Source: Lacrimispora amygdalina | Lineage (GTDB): Bacteria > Bacillota > Clostridia > Lachnospirales > Lachnospiraceae | Assembly: GCF_900205965.1 (NCBI RefSeq) | Contig: NZ_OAOF01000013.1 | Coordinates: 85,242-149,241 of the forward strand | Direction of reading: 5' to 3' | DNA: 64,000 bases | Shown here: in pieces, positions 34,130 to 43,564 of the stretch | Numbering within the stretch: position 1 is the stretch's first letter | Layout: each line of letters begins with the position of its first letter | Program-made: the position numbers and the translations under genes | Notes under the pieces: model-generated | What the model saw: the letters and a program-made list of their open reading frames with translations, nothing else | Database searches by the model: none | What the model was told of the DNA's origin: nothing

Positions 34130-34519
34130 TTATTGATTAAATGAACCTATTTCAATTAAATTCCCTTCCGGGTCTGCAATATAACAGGTTCGCTGTCCCC
34201 ATTCCTCCGTTGTCGGTTTTAAAACAGGGGATGCTCCTTTCGATACTACTTCTTGAAACGCCAGATCAACTGCAGCATAATTCTCCACACTCAACGCAAC
34301 TTCGTAATGTCCATTCACTGCCTTTGCATAGTGAAATGACCTGTTTGTCATTTTCTCAAAATCACTTCTCCGGTACAGCAGGAATAATATACCATCTTTT
34401 TCCAGAAAAACATTTGTCGTATTTTCATCTTCCTTTATTTCAAACCCCAGTACATCCCGGTAAAACCGTACCATAACTGCCATATCCTCTACGAATATTC
34501 CAAAACCATCTAATTTCAT
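34130..34519 (-). CDS. VOC-family (glyoxalase/bleomycin-resistance-like) protein
   Basis: 129 residues of the vicinal-oxygen-chelate fold. MKLDGFGIFVEDMAVMVRFYRDVLGFE begins the first beta-alpha-beta unit and CYIADPEGNLIEIGSF closes the second with a metal-site Glu. Small VOC proteins have many roles, such as dioxygenase-, isomerase- or antibiotic-binding; nothing selects one here. ACAGGAGG precedes the ATG. Its promoter is in copy 2 of the 138-bp element. Confidence 0.85.
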   Translation of the reverse strand: MKLDGFGIFVEDMAVMVRFYRDVLGFEIKEDENTTNVFLEKDGILFLLYRRSDFEKMTNRSFHYAKAVNGHYEVALSVENYAAVDLAFQEVVSKGASPVLKPTTEEWGQRTCYIADPEGNLIEIGSFNQ

Positions 34520-34604
34520 ATCCTACAAACCTCCTGTTTTTTTACAATTATACTGTCTCTAACAGGACATCTGTCTGTCATAATATAAATAAGATTTCTT
34601 TGTA

Positions 34605-34742
34605 TTTCACAAACTCTTCACAGTAATAACATATTACCATCACAATTGTACCTTATATTGATACTTGTAAATAGGTCAACAACCTTTCATTATATACTTT
34701 TTTTCATACTTTAAGCCGGCAGAGTCCCCCCTCTTGCCGGCT
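34605..34742 (-). repeat. 138-bp promoter element, copy 2 (VOC gene)
   Basis: Second copy of the element at 33755-33892. Leftward promoter TTGACC (34674-34679), 16 bases, TATAAG (34652-34657), pointing at the VOC gene. The right-end hairpin AGCCGGCAGAG..CTTGCCGGCT (34714-34742) may terminate rightward transcripts. The middle differs most, which is expected if the shared blocks are functional. Confidence 0.75.
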
Positions 34743-34758
34743 TCCTTCCTATTATATT

Positions 34759-35904
34759 CTAATCTCCAACCTTCCTTGCCTCAAACATCTGACTGAGTAA
34801 AAGCCAGTTAGCCCGGAAGAACTGCATGATCTGCCAGTACCCGGCACCCGTTAATCCATATTCTTTAATAAGGTCAAATTTGGCTTTATAACTCCTCACA
34901 TCCTCAAACCAGACCTCGTGCTCAATCCCAAACTTCCAATAACGGAAAAACGGAGACATCGCCTCTTCATCAAACTGAATTTCCACCCCATTTTCAATGG
35001 CTAGCTGAACCGCTTCCAGATTACTTATGGTTTCTGCTCTAGTCACTCCCCGCTCATATGGAAGCGGCCAGTCATATCCGTAATTTGGGATTCCAAGGCT
35101 GATTTTATATAATGGGATTTCAGTTATTGCGTAGTCAACCACTTTTCTAACCATGTTGATTGGAGCAACTGCCATGGGGGGACCGTATGTATACCCCCAC
35201 TCATAAGTCATTAATAAGACTCTGTTTGCCGCTTCCCCGAGCAGCCTGTAATCCACGCCCTCATACAAAAGTCCGCTCTGTGTGGCTGATGTCTTAGGGG
35301 CCAGAGCTACGGTTACCTGGTAACCAAACTGATTCATGATCTGTGTGGTCCGTTTCACAAATTCAGCATATGCCTGCCGGTCATCTGCCATAATGTACTC
35401 AAAATCAATATCAAGGCCACCAAACCGCTTCTCCTGCATGATTTGCCCCAGATTCCATATCAGACGCTGCTGAATCTGCGGATTATGCACCAGGTTTGTT
35501 ACCAGATTGTTATTAAATCTGCCATCCGGTCCAAAAGGTGTTAAAGTCAGAATTGGACGCACTCCCGCTTCCAGTGCCCGGTCAATCATCCACTCATCTG
35601 AGCTCAAGGGAGGAACCAGTTCTCCCTCTGGCGTAAACCCATAGGAAAAAACGTAAAGATCTGTGAGAAACGGAAGAGTCTGATCCAGATTATCCGGATT
35701 TATGAAAGGATATGCATAACCAAACACGTAAAGAGGAATCCTGTCATCAGGAGGACCGTCTCCCCTTATATAAAGTGCCTGACCTACAGCCAGGCGGTAT
35801 GGAGGATATATCTGATTGTCATATGTTAATGCTTCTACCGGAACGTTCTGGGACGCGGCAATGGAATCTACACTGTCTCCCGGCTGTACTACATATATAT
35901 TCAT
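34759..35904 (-). CDS. LysM-GH18 spore-germination-type glycosidase
   Basis: 381 residues: one N-terminal LysM (VVQPGDSVDSIAASQNVPVEAL and LAVGQALYI) and a GH18 barrel of the YaaH/CwlL type. The catalytic motif GLDIDFE has the donor Glu169. No signal peptide, as in YaaH, which is placed on the spore. YaaH-type enzymes are N-acetylglucosaminidases or cortex-related hydrolases. Suggests a spore former, though this is inference. Single gene. Confidence 0.88.
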   Translation of the reverse strand: MNIYVVQPGDSVDSIAASQNVPVEALTYDNQIYPPYRLAVGQALYIRGDGPPDDRIPLYVFGYAYPFINPDNLDQTLPFLTDLYVFSYGFTPEGELVPPLSSDEWMIDRALEAGVRPILTLTPFGPDGRFNNNLVTNLVHNPQIQQRLIWNLGQIMQEKRFGGLDIDFEYIMADDRQAYAEFVKRTTQIMNQFGYQVTVALAPKTSATQSGLLYEGVDYRLLGEAANRVLLMTYEWGYTYGPPMAVAPINMVRKVVDYAITEIPLYKISLGIPNYGYDWPLPYERGVTRAETISNLEAVQLAIENGVEIQFDEEAMSPFFRYWKFGIEHEVWFEDVRSYKAKFDLIKEYGLTGAGYWQIMQFFRANWLLLSQMFEARKVGD

Positions 35905-36106
35905 AGCAGCACCCTTTTACCTGAATTGATAAAGCATATGAAAAATCTGCCGGAAACATGATAAAAACCGGGCTATTTTCCGTTTCATTACAAAAAAAAT
36001 ATGCTCTTTCGACTGGGAGTCTGTGAAATAAAAACAGTGCACTCTACCACTTAATCATTTTTCATATATCCCCCTCAATTTATTACCTTTATTATAATAA
36101 AATTTG

Positions 36107-36136
36107 TTTACTGCTCAGGCCCTGCATTGTTATACT
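36107..36136 (+). promoter_or_regulatory. Possible promoter of the 79-residue gene
   Basis: TTTACT, 18-base spacer, TATACT, 30 bases before the start codon. The 200 bases to the left of it hold no recognisable feature. Confidence 0.4.
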
Positions 36137-36165
36137 ATTCTTAAATCAGAAAGGCGGTATATAAA

Positions 36166-36405
36166 ATGATTAAATTTTTTCAATGGACTCAATTAACGTC
36201 CGTATATAATTTAGTTGATAAAAACATGATACAGGAAATTCTTTTTAACAATAACATCATATACCGAATGAAAGTAAAAGACTTATCAGTTAGAAATCCG
36301 TTTGACTACCGCTATGCAGGAATCGGAACCAACAAACTAAAATTATCTTACACATTTTATGTAAAGAAGCAAGATCTTGAATTTGCCCTACATTTGTTGA
36401 AGTAA
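36166..36405 (+). CDS. Small conserved-type protein, DUF2007-like
   Basis: 79 residues. The layout, an N-terminal strand, a helix, then YTFYVKKQDLEFALHLLK at the end, resembles small DUF2007-type 'putative signal transducing' proteins, which end in a hydrophobic strand and a DLExAxxLL helix. No motif gives a function. AAAGGCGG precedes the ATG. The 260 bases to the next gene hold nothing clear. Confidence 0.55.
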   Translation: MIKFFQWTQLTSVYNLVDKNMIQEILFNNNIIYRMKVKDLSVRNPFDYRYAGIGTNKLKLSYTFYVKKQDLEFALHLLK

Positions 36406-36665
36406 AATGCGGTTTCATTTTCATCTCCTTGTAACTATCAATATATATACGAAATATCAGCACTAAGTATCAATATATAAAAACTGTCCCAGCACCGGCT
36501 TTTACCTTTTGCGGGGATACTTATATACCAAAATGAATAAACTGAGTATGACCTTAAAATAATACCTCTTAAATTCCTATAAAGTTAAGCAGTAAAAAAG
36601 TCAGAAAAAAGTAATATGCTTTTTAACTGTCTTCGTTGTATAATATGAAAAAAGGAGGTTTTCAA

Positions 36666-37361
36666 ATGCAAAAAATATTAGTATGTGACGATGACAAGCA
36701 GATTGTCGAAGCAATTGATATATATTTAACCGGAGAAGGATTTCATGTAATAAAGGCTTATGACGGTTTTGAAGCTCTGGAGCTTCTGATTGAGAATGAA
36801 GTGGATTTAATGATACTGGATGTTATGATGCCGGGACTGGACGGAATCCGTACCACGTTAAAAGTACGGGAGACCAGCAGCATTCCCATCATCATTCTAT
36901 CCGCCAAATCTGAAGATACCGATAAAATTCTGGGTCTTAATATCGGAGCAGACGACTATATTACCAAGCCGTTTAACCCCCTGGAACTTGTGGCCAGAGT
37001 CAAATCACAGCTTCGCCGTTACACCCAGCTGGGTAATATGAATCAGCAGCCAGCCGGACAGATCTACAAATGCGGCGGACTTGCTATCAATGATGATAAT
37101 AAGGAAGTCACGGTTGATGAGGAAGTCATTAAACTGACTCCCATTGAATACAACATTCTTCTGCTCCTTGTTAAAAATGCAGGAAAGGTATTCTCCATTG
37201 ATGAAATATATGAACAGATCTGGAATGAAGAAGCGATTGGAGCCGACAACACCGTTGCAGTTCATATCCGCCATATCCGGGAGAAAATCGAGATTAATCC
37301 CAGAGAACCCCGGTATCTAAAGGTAGTCTGGGGCGTAGGTTATAAGATCGAAAAGCAATAG
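36666..37361 (+). CDS. OmpR-family response regulator
   Basis: 231 residues: receiver domain (phospho-acceptor Asp52 in MILDVMMPG; acidic pocket CDDD at 8-11; Lys in DDYITKPFNP) and an OmpR winged helix (about 130-230, IRHIREKIE recognition helix, VWGVGYKIE wing). AAAGGAGG precedes ATG 36666. It is nine bases upstream of the histidine kinase gene. VanR/KdpE-like by overall type; target genes unknown. Confidence 0.93.
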   Translation: MQKILVCDDDKQIVEAIDIYLTGEGFHVIKAYDGFEALELLIENEVDLMILDVMMPGLDGIRTTLKVRETSSIPIIILSAKSEDTDKILGLNIGADDYITKPFNPLELVARVKSQLRRYTQLGNMNQQPAGQIYKCGGLAINDDNKEVTVDEEVIKLTPIEYNILLLLVKNAGKVFSIDEIYEQIWNEEAIGADNTVAVHIRHIREKIEINPREPRYLKVVWGVGYKIEKQ

Positions 37362-37369
37362 GAGTCATT

Positions 37370-39640
37370 ATGAAAAAAAGAAAAGAAAAGGCCATACTGG
37401 CTCATCTCCTGTTCTCCCTTCTGGTAGTGATCGGTGTCACTATCATGTATAACAACCCCCATTACGAGGAAGGAATCAGCTGGATCACCCAGGAGACCTA
37501 CGAGGATACTCCCCAATTCACCAGTCAGTTAAAATCTGATATAGATGATATATTTAATTATGTAAAATACAAGGAAGTATTTGAAACAAACGGAAAGCTG
37601 GATTACTCTAAATTTATCATACAGGTTGCGGATGGTCCGGGAACCACAAAAGACTTCACATTAGACGAGATGATCCGCCACGCCAAGTCCAAGGGATATT
37701 ATCTGAATGAGCAGTTTAAGGTGAGCGGCGGTCATCCTGATAAAGATACTGACGAAGATTTAAATTACCAGGTTCTTTACCGGGCCTATGAACCTGATTT
37801 CAAGGCATCAGAACCAGGAGACTCTTTTCAGTCCATTGATCAGCTCTCCTATGAGGTTCTCTCTCATTTGGGCAACTATTACCGCTTTTATTACCAGTTT
37901 ATTCAAAATCCAGGGAATTTAAAGTTTGAAATCCGTTATCAGAATACCTCGAAAGACTATAAACTATACACCAACTTCCCAGGAAAAACCCTTGAGCAGT
38001 ATAAGACGTTGGGAAAATATTTATACGTTACAGGAGAGGCACTTTATGTAGACTCCAACCTGTTGTCCGTACCGAAGAACGTGGCCTCTGAACTGGAGAA
38101 GATGAACCCCTATAACAATGGCAATTATTATATGTCCGTAGCAGTCAATACCTCCTATCCTTACGATGATGTTTACTACCAGTCATCGGAATCCTTTGAA
38201 CAGATGCGTATTCTCTTCATCATTGGTATGATCTGCCTTGCGCTTGGAATCTTAGGGTGTATCGCAACACTTTATGTTATGGTACTTCTTACCGGGCATC
38301 CCAGCGAATCAGGCTCCTCTCCAACCGCGCAGAAACCGGACCGTCTTCCCGTCGAACTCAGTCTTGTTTTATATCTGGCAGCCACTGGTCTGGCCCTGCT
38401 GTTCTCACAGCTGGTCGTTTATAAGATTATTCATCTGTTTCTCGCTTTTGAGAAATGGTACTATGGAGAGCTGGTAATAAAAATACTGATACTCTATGCT
38501 GCCGGAATCTCTGTTTCTTTGCACCTGTTGGCGCAGTATAAGTCCGGTATTCTATGGAAAAACAGTCTTTTGTATAAAGGGATAAGAACCTTTAAACTCT
38601 ATCTGAAGCATCACCGCTTTACTACCAGAATCATGATCACCTATTCCCTGTTTCTGGTTTTTAATGTGGTGATGATACTGGCTTTTGCATTTTTGCTGCT
38701 TTCATACAGCAGTTTAGAGTCCCGGATACTGATGGGAGCATTGGCTGTGCTGTTTTGCGCTGGGGATCTTTGGGCATTTCATCAGATGTACAGAAATGCC
38801 TGGCAGACCGACCAGATTAATCAGGCACTTTTAAATATCTCCAATGGAAATACAACGTATAAGATTGATACGAAAAAGTTTTATGGAAAAGAGCGGGAAC
38901 TGGCTGAACATATTAACCACATCAGCACTGGACTTGAAACTGCTCTCCAGGAAAAGGTTCGCAGCGAACGGCTGAAGGCTGATCTGATTACTAATGTTTC
39001 CCACGATATAAAAACTCCGCTTACGTCGATTATCAACTATGTGGATTTAATTAAACGGGAGAATATAAAGGATCCCCGGATTCAGGAATATCTGGAGGTA
39101 CTGGAACAGAAATCCCAGCGTTTAAAGACATTGACAGAAGATTTGGTAGAGGCTTCCAAGGCCAGCTCGGGAAACTTAAAGCTGGAGATGGCAAGCATTG
39201 ATTTTGTTGAACTAATCCATCAGACAAACGGAGAATTTGAAGAAAAGTTTTCACTGCGTCATTTAGAGCTGGTATCCGTACTTCCAGACGAATCCCTGCT
39301 GATCGAGGCAGATGGACGGTACTTATGGAGAGTACTTGAGAACCTTTATAACAATGCATTCAAATATGCAATGGAACACAGCCGGGTATATGTGGATATT
39401 GAGAGAGAGAATCAGAACATTTTATTTACCATAAAGAATATTTCTGAAAATCCGTTAAACATCCGCGCAGATGAACTGACAGAACGGTTCGTCCGTGGGG
39501 ACGTAGCCAGAACCACCGAGGGAAGCGGTCTGGGAATCTCCATTGCAAAGAGCCTGACCGAGCTTCAGGGTGGGCAATTCCGCCTTTTTATTGACGGAGA
39601 TTTATTTAAGGCAACGGTGTCTTTTCCCCTTAAGAAATAA
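37370..39640 (+). CDS. Membrane histidine kinase
   Basis: 756 residues. A membrane segment at about 8-27, a 250-residue extracytoplasmic part, then several membrane segments (about 285-440), a HAMP-like linker, and the kinase core: H-box NVSHDIKTPLTSI with His545, N-box LYNNAFKYA and G-box GSGLGISIAKS. The extra cluster of four or more central membrane segments is unusual compared with simple two-pass sensors and is seen in some Clostridial kinases that sense membrane stress. Paired with the response regulator directly upstream. Its 3' end overlaps the convergent MATE gene by 11 bases. Confidence 0.92.
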   Translation: MKKRKEKAILAHLLFSLLVVIGVTIMYNNPHYEEGISWITQETYEDTPQFTSQLKSDIDDIFNYVKYKEVFETNGKLDYSKFIIQVADGPGTTKDFTLDEMIRHAKSKGYYLNEQFKVSGGHPDKDTDEDLNYQVLYRAYEPDFKASEPGDSFQSIDQLSYEVLSHLGNYYRFYYQFIQNPGNLKFEIRYQNTSKDYKLYTNFPGKTLEQYKTLGKYLYVTGEALYVDSNLLSVPKNVASELEKMNPYNNGNYYMSVAVNTSYPYDDVYYQSSESFEQMRILFIIGMICLALGILGCIATLYVMVLLTGHPSESGSSPTAQKPDRLPVELSLVLYLAATGLALLFSQLVVYKIIHLFLAFEKWYYGELVIKILILYAAGISVSLHLLAQYKSGILWKNSLLYKGIRTFKLYLKHHRFTTRIMITYSLFLVFNVVMILAFAFLLLSYSSLESRILMGALAVLFCAGDLWAFHQMYRNAWQTDQINQALLNISNGNTTYKIDTKKFYGKERELAEHINHISTGLETALQEKVRSERLKADLITNVSHDIKTPLTSIINYVDLIKRENIKDPRIQEYLEVLEQKSQRLKTLTEDLVEASKASSGNLKLEMASIDFVELIHQTNGEFEEKFSLRHLELVSVLPDESLLIEADGRYLWRVLENLYNNAFKYAMEHSRVYVDIERENQNILFTIKNISENPLNIRADELTERFVRGDVARTTEGSGLGISIAKSLTELQGGQFRLFIDGDLFKATVSFPLKK

Positions 39641-40991
39641 GACGGATTCTTTCCCACTTTCCGGTGAGATACCTGCTGAATGATATGATATAATTAATGG
39701 TCCAGCCGATTGGCACAGCAAACCATACGGCCTGGACCCCGATTACAGGAGCAAATAATGCAGCTCCCGTTACGCGTATTGCCAGATTTACCAGATTGGC
39801 TGCCGTAAACACCACCACATCACCTGCACCTCTTAAAAGTCCGTCTGTGATTGCCTTTAATCCAATAAAGAAAAAGAAGAAGGAAATAAACCGTACATAA
39901 CTGATTCCTGTCACAAATGCTTCCAGGGCACTGCTCTCATTTAAGAAGCTTCTGATAAACACATCTCCAAGGCTCTCCATTATGATGCAGATAATAATTG
40001 CAAACACTGCTGCCATCTTACAGCAGGCTGTGTATCCGTTCCTGACACGATCCGTTTTCTGTGCTCCCATGTTCTGCGCCGTATACGTTGACATGGCATT
40101 CCCCAGCGCCAGCATTGGTACAATACAGATGGATTCTATCCTGGTTCCTGCCGCAAAACCAGCCATGACTGCAGATCCGAATCCATTGACAACCGACTGT
40201 ACCAGGAGCATCCCAATGTGTACGATGGACTGCTGAAGTGTGGAAGGAATTGCCACCTGCATCATGTGAACTGTCATCTTCCAGTCATATATATGAAATA
40301 ATTCCGTAGTTTCATAAGTTCTTATCCGTCTGATCAGAATGGTGAACGATAACACAGCAGATAATCCCTGTGCAATCAGCGTTGCAGCAGCAACACCTGC
40401 TACTCCTTTGTGAAACTGCAGCACGAACAGCAGATCCAGCGCTATATTTAACAGAGAAGAGAACACCAGAAGATACAATGGCGTTTTAGAATCTCCAAGT
40501 GACTGAAACACAGCTGCCTGAACATTATACATGAACAGAAAAGGCAGACCGATAAAATAAATACTTAAATACACCGATGCCTGCTCAAAAACATTGGAAG
40601 GTGTATTCATAAGATGAAGAATCCGGGTATTGAAAAACAGTCCCAGCCCGCCAAGCACCATACCAATGGTCAGAAAATTAATTAATGTGGTGGAGATGGC
40701 TGTTTTCATATTCCCTGTCTGCTTTGCCCCAAGAAATTGTGATACTACCACAGAGCTTCCGATTCCTCCCCCTACTGCTATGGCGATAAATACGTTGGTA
40801 ATGGCGAAAGAGGCCCCAACTGAAGCAAGGGCTTCTTCTCCAACAAACCGCCCCACAACGACAGAGTCAATAATATTATAAAACTGCTGAAATAAATTGC
40901 CCAGGATCATGGGAAGGGCAAAAAGAAGGAGGGCCCTTCCCGGCGGATCCGTGATCATGTTAATCTCTTTTTTCTGTTTTTTCATACTCAT
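39630..40991 (-). CDS. MATE-family multidrug exporter
   Basis: 453 residues with about 12 membrane segments in two MatE halves: GNLFQQFYNIIDSVVVGRFVGEEALA and the second-half equivalent IPSTLQQSIVHIGMLLVQSVV. Na+- or H+-coupled export of cationic drugs or other small molecules by family. Many members in Clostridia are uncharacterised. The start is uncertain: ATG at 40991 (AGGAATGG upstream) or one 33 bases downstream. Confidence 0.9.
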   Translation of the reverse strand: MSMKKQKKEINMITDPPGRALLLFALPMILGNLFQQFYNIIDSVVVGRFVGEEALASVGASFAITNVFIAIAVGGGIGSSVVVSQFLGAKQTGNMKTAISTTLINFLTIGMVLGGLGLFFNTRILHLMNTPSNVFEQASVYLSIYFIGLPFLFMYNVQAAVFQSLGDSKTPLYLLVFSSLLNIALDLLFVLQFHKGVAGVAAATLIAQGLSAVLSFTILIRRIRTYETTELFHIYDWKMTVHMMQVAIPSTLQQSIVHIGMLLVQSVVNGFGSAVMAGFAAGTRIESICIVPMLALGNAMSTYTAQNMGAQKTDRVRNGYTACCKMAAVFAIIICIIMESLGDVFIRSFLNESSALEAFVTGISYVRFISFFFFFIGLKAITDGLLRGAGDVVVFTAANLVNLAIRVTGAALFAPVIGVQAVWFAVPIGWTINYIISFSRYLTGKWERIRLIS

Positions 40992-41006
40992 TATTCTGAA
41001 CCATTC

Positions 41007-42542
41007 CTATCCAAATATACGCCAGCCGCAGATAAAGTTGTTGCTCCACCAGGAGCTTAAAGACCGTTCTACCACCCGTCCGTTACTTGAGGAAGCATCA
41101 ATTACTTTCCCTCCGCCAGCCACGATTCCCACATGACCGCTGACTACGATAATATCGCCGGCCTGCAGACTGCCAAAGCTTGATATCTTCGTGTATTTGC
41201 CTACACTTCTCCAGCCAGAGGAGGTCAGATAGCTCTGGCGGACACCTGCCTGATTCAGCGACCAGTATATAAAGCCGGAACAGTCAAAGGAACCAGGTCC
41301 TTTTGATCCCCATACATAGGGACTGCCAAGTTTGGATCTTGCGATTGAAAGGAGACCGCTGACACCGGAACCTCCCTTTACTGTGCCGCCTTTTCCGGAG
41401 TCATTTGCCGAACCACCACCGGAAGTGCCCGCAGATTTCACACCGCTTCCTGTCAATTTATTCATAGTCATCTGGCCTACGGCACCGTCAGAGGAAAGAC
41501 CGTTTCTGCTCTGGAAGGCTTTTACCGCTTTTTCAGTTACTTCCCCATAATAGCCGGTTATATTGCCTTTTGAAAGATATCCGTATTTATTTAAGAGCTG
41601 CTGGATCTTAACAACAGAATCTCCCTGTTCACCAAGCCCCATACCATTGGGCTGTGCTTCAGAACTGTTTAATGCTATTCTGGTTGAAGGTCCCAGAAAT
41701 CCGTCTACTACAAGGTCATTACGTGACTGGAACTGTTTAACTGCTGCTACCGTATCATTTCCATACGCACCGTCGGGCTCTGTCATCAAATATCCCAAAG
41801 CCTTTAAGCGCTCCTGGCTGGCCAGTACTACATCGCTCTTTTCTCCATAGGTCAGGTAATTCGGCCGGATCTCCTCACTGTAGAGCAGGTTGATCGTCTG
41901 GCGGCCTACCTTACCATCTACATTAAGACCGTTGACCTCCTGAAGCTTCATCACAGCCGCCTCAGTCTCGTCACCAAAACTTCCAGTAACCTGGTCTGCA
42001 TTAGCAAGATACCCCAGTTCATAAAGACGGTTCTGAATCCTTGCGATATCATCACCCTGAACTCCCTTTGCAACCGCGTAGTATTTGGCAGACGGAGACA
42101 TAATGGAATTTAAGGTTTCCGGACCGACAATTCCATCCTGAACCAGTTCATTCTGCCTTTGATACGTCTTTACTGCTGCCTCAGTTACATTACCAAAGTA
42201 ATTGGTAGGTTCATCATTATCCATAAATCCCAGATTCATCAGACGTTCCTGAATACTGGCTATTATAGGATGTTCCACACCATTTCTCAGAAATTCCGGT
42301 ATGGGATTTTCTTTCAGTTCCGGTACGTCGTCAAGGCTTGGAAGCAAAAATCCGCCTGGTGCCAACAGGGTCAGAGGCTGCTCTTTTTTTACTTCTGTAA
42401 CGATGGCGGATGCCGGTGTCGCAGTCAGTGTCTCCTTTGAATCTGTGCTCTCACTGCTGCATGCAGACAGACAGGCTGCAGCCGCTGCAGCTATAAAAAA
42501 CGGTCCTGCAAACCGTCTGTTCCAGTATTTATCTATGTTCAT
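41007..42542 (-). CDS. NlpC/P60 cell-wall hydrolase lipoprotein with four peptidoglycan-binding repeats
   Basis: 511 residues. N-terminal lipoprotein signal with lipobox LSAC (Cys28), then four PG_binding_1 units (each with a YGxxTExAV or similar motif, for example YFGNVTEAAVKTYQ, SFGDETEAAVMKLQ, AYGNDTVAAVKQFQ, YYGEVTEKAVKAFQ), a Gly/Ser linker, and a C-terminal NlpC/P60 domain. Catalytic Cys is in FDCSGFIYW, His in SGHVGIVAGG. It cleaves gamma-D-Glu-diaminopimelate or related stem-peptide bonds at the membrane-wall face. Confidence 0.92.
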   Translation of the reverse strand: MNIDKYWNRRFAGPFFIAAAAAACLSACSSESTDSKETLTATPASAIVTEVKKEQPLTLLAPGGFLLPSLDDVPELKENPIPEFLRNGVEHPIIASIQERLMNLGFMDNDEPTNYFGNVTEAAVKTYQRQNELVQDGIVGPETLNSIMSPSAKYYAVAKGVQGDDIARIQNRLYELGYLANADQVTGSFGDETEAAVMKLQEVNGLNVDGKVGRQTINLLYSEEIRPNYLTYGEKSDVVLASQERLKALGYLMTEPDGAYGNDTVAAVKQFQSRNDLVVDGFLGPSTRIALNSSEAQPNGMGLGEQGDSVVKIQQLLNKYGYLSKGNITGYYGEVTEKAVKAFQSRNGLSSDGAVGQMTMNKLTGSGVKSAGTSGGGSANDSGKGGTVKGGSGVSGLLSIARSKLGSPYVWGSKGPGSFDCSGFIYWSLNQAGVRQSYLTSSGWRSVGKYTKISSFGSLQAGDIIVVSGHVGIVAGGGKVIDASSSNGRVVERSLSSWWSNNFICGWRIFG

Positions 42543-42648
42543 TAATTAATTTCCTTTCATATGTAAAATCAGGTCTATTTTAACATAATTTTGTCGGAAA
42601 GGGAAAGGAAATTTATTTCATTGCGCCTTTTTACTTCTTATGATATAG

Positions 42649-42681
42649 TATAATAGAACGATTTAGTTAGTTAAAACTAAC
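42649..42681 (+). promoter_or_regulatory. Promoter -10 and DtxR-like operator of the ZIP gene
   Basis: TATAAT at 42649-42654 (no clear -35) is followed by the palindrome GTTAGTTAAAACTAAC (42666-42681), arms of seven bases. This resembles DtxR/MntR/IdeR-type metal-repressor sites, and it sits right after the likely transcription start, before a metal transporter gene. Confidence 0.5.
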
Positions 42682-42705
42682 CGTTTCTTGGAGAGGAGGA
42701 AACTT

Positions 42706-43512
42706 ATGACACCAATTTTATGGGCAGCCGGAGGTACCGGTTTCACCTTTTTAATGACAACACTGGGAGCTTCGGTTGTATTTTTCTTTCGAAAGGAAGT
42801 AAATCAATCAGTACAAAGGATTTTTCTGGGATTTGCGGCAGGCGTCATGATTGCAGCATCAGTCTGGTCACTGCTGATCCCTGCAATAGAAGAGGCACAG
42901 GCAAGGGGAGAGATCGGCTGGATTCCTGCTGCCGGAGGCTTTTTACTGGGCGTATTATTTTTAATTGTGCTGGACAGCTGTCTGCCCCATCTACATCCAG
43001 ATATCAGCAGTCCCGATACCAACAAAGCAGAAGGTATTTCATCATCCTGGAAACGTACCACACTGCTGGTCATGGCCGTTACACTTCATAATATACCAGA
43101 AGGTATGGCGGTTGGTCTGGCATTTGCCCTTGCTGCTCAGCATGGAGGTGACCCGGCCCTTTATACCTCGGCCATGGCTCTCGCTATCGGAATCGGGATT
43201 CAGAATTTTCCGGAAGGAGCCGCCATATCCCTCCCGCTCAGGCAGGAGGGGCTCTCTACCCGCAAGGCTTTTATAAAGGGAAGCTTATCAGGAATCGTGG
43301 AACCTGTATTTGGTATCCTCACTGTCATGGCTGCAGGAGGTATCGCTCCATTGATGCCATGGCTTCTGTCATTCGCAGCGGGTGCCATGATGTATGTGGT
43401 TGTGGAGGAACTGATCCCCGAGGCACACTTAGGTGAGCATTCCAATGTTGGAACCCTAGGAGTCATGGCCGGATTTCTTATAATGATGATACTGGATGTC
43501 TCTTTAGGTTAA
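42706..43512 (+). CDS. ZIP-family divalent metal transporter
   Basis: 268 residues with about eight membrane segments. The two metal-site helices are HNIPEGMAVGLAF and QNFPEGAAISLP, the ZIP signatures; a His/Asp-rich loop (HLHPDISSPD) lies between segments 3 and 4 as usual. Transports Zn2+, Fe2+ or Mn2+ inward. ATG at 42706 has GAGGAGG upstream. Single gene with an upstream metal-repressor-like palindrome and a strong terminator. Confidence 0.92.
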   Translation: MTPILWAAGGTGFTFLMTTLGASVVFFFRKEVNQSVQRIFLGFAAGVMIAASVWSLLIPAIEEAQARGEIGWIPAAGGFLLGVLFLIVLDSCLPHLHPDISSPDTNKAEGISSSWKRTTLLVMAVTLHNIPEGMAVGLAFALAAQHGGDPALYTSAMALAIGIGIQNFPEGAAISLPLRQEGLSTRKAFIKGSLSGIVEPVFGILTVMAAGGIAPLMPWLLSFAAGAMMYVVVEELIPEAHLGEHSNVGTLGVMAGFLIMMILDVSLG

Positions 43513-43514
43513 AC

Positions 43515-43554
43515 AATGGGCCCCGGCAGATGATTTCACTGCCCGGGGCCCATT
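43515..43554. terminator. Bidirectional terminator
   Basis: AATGGGCCCCGGC pairs with GCCCGGGGCCCATT (one bulge) between the convergent ZIP and chemoreceptor genes. Confidence 0.85.
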
Positions 43555-43564
43555 AATTCATATG

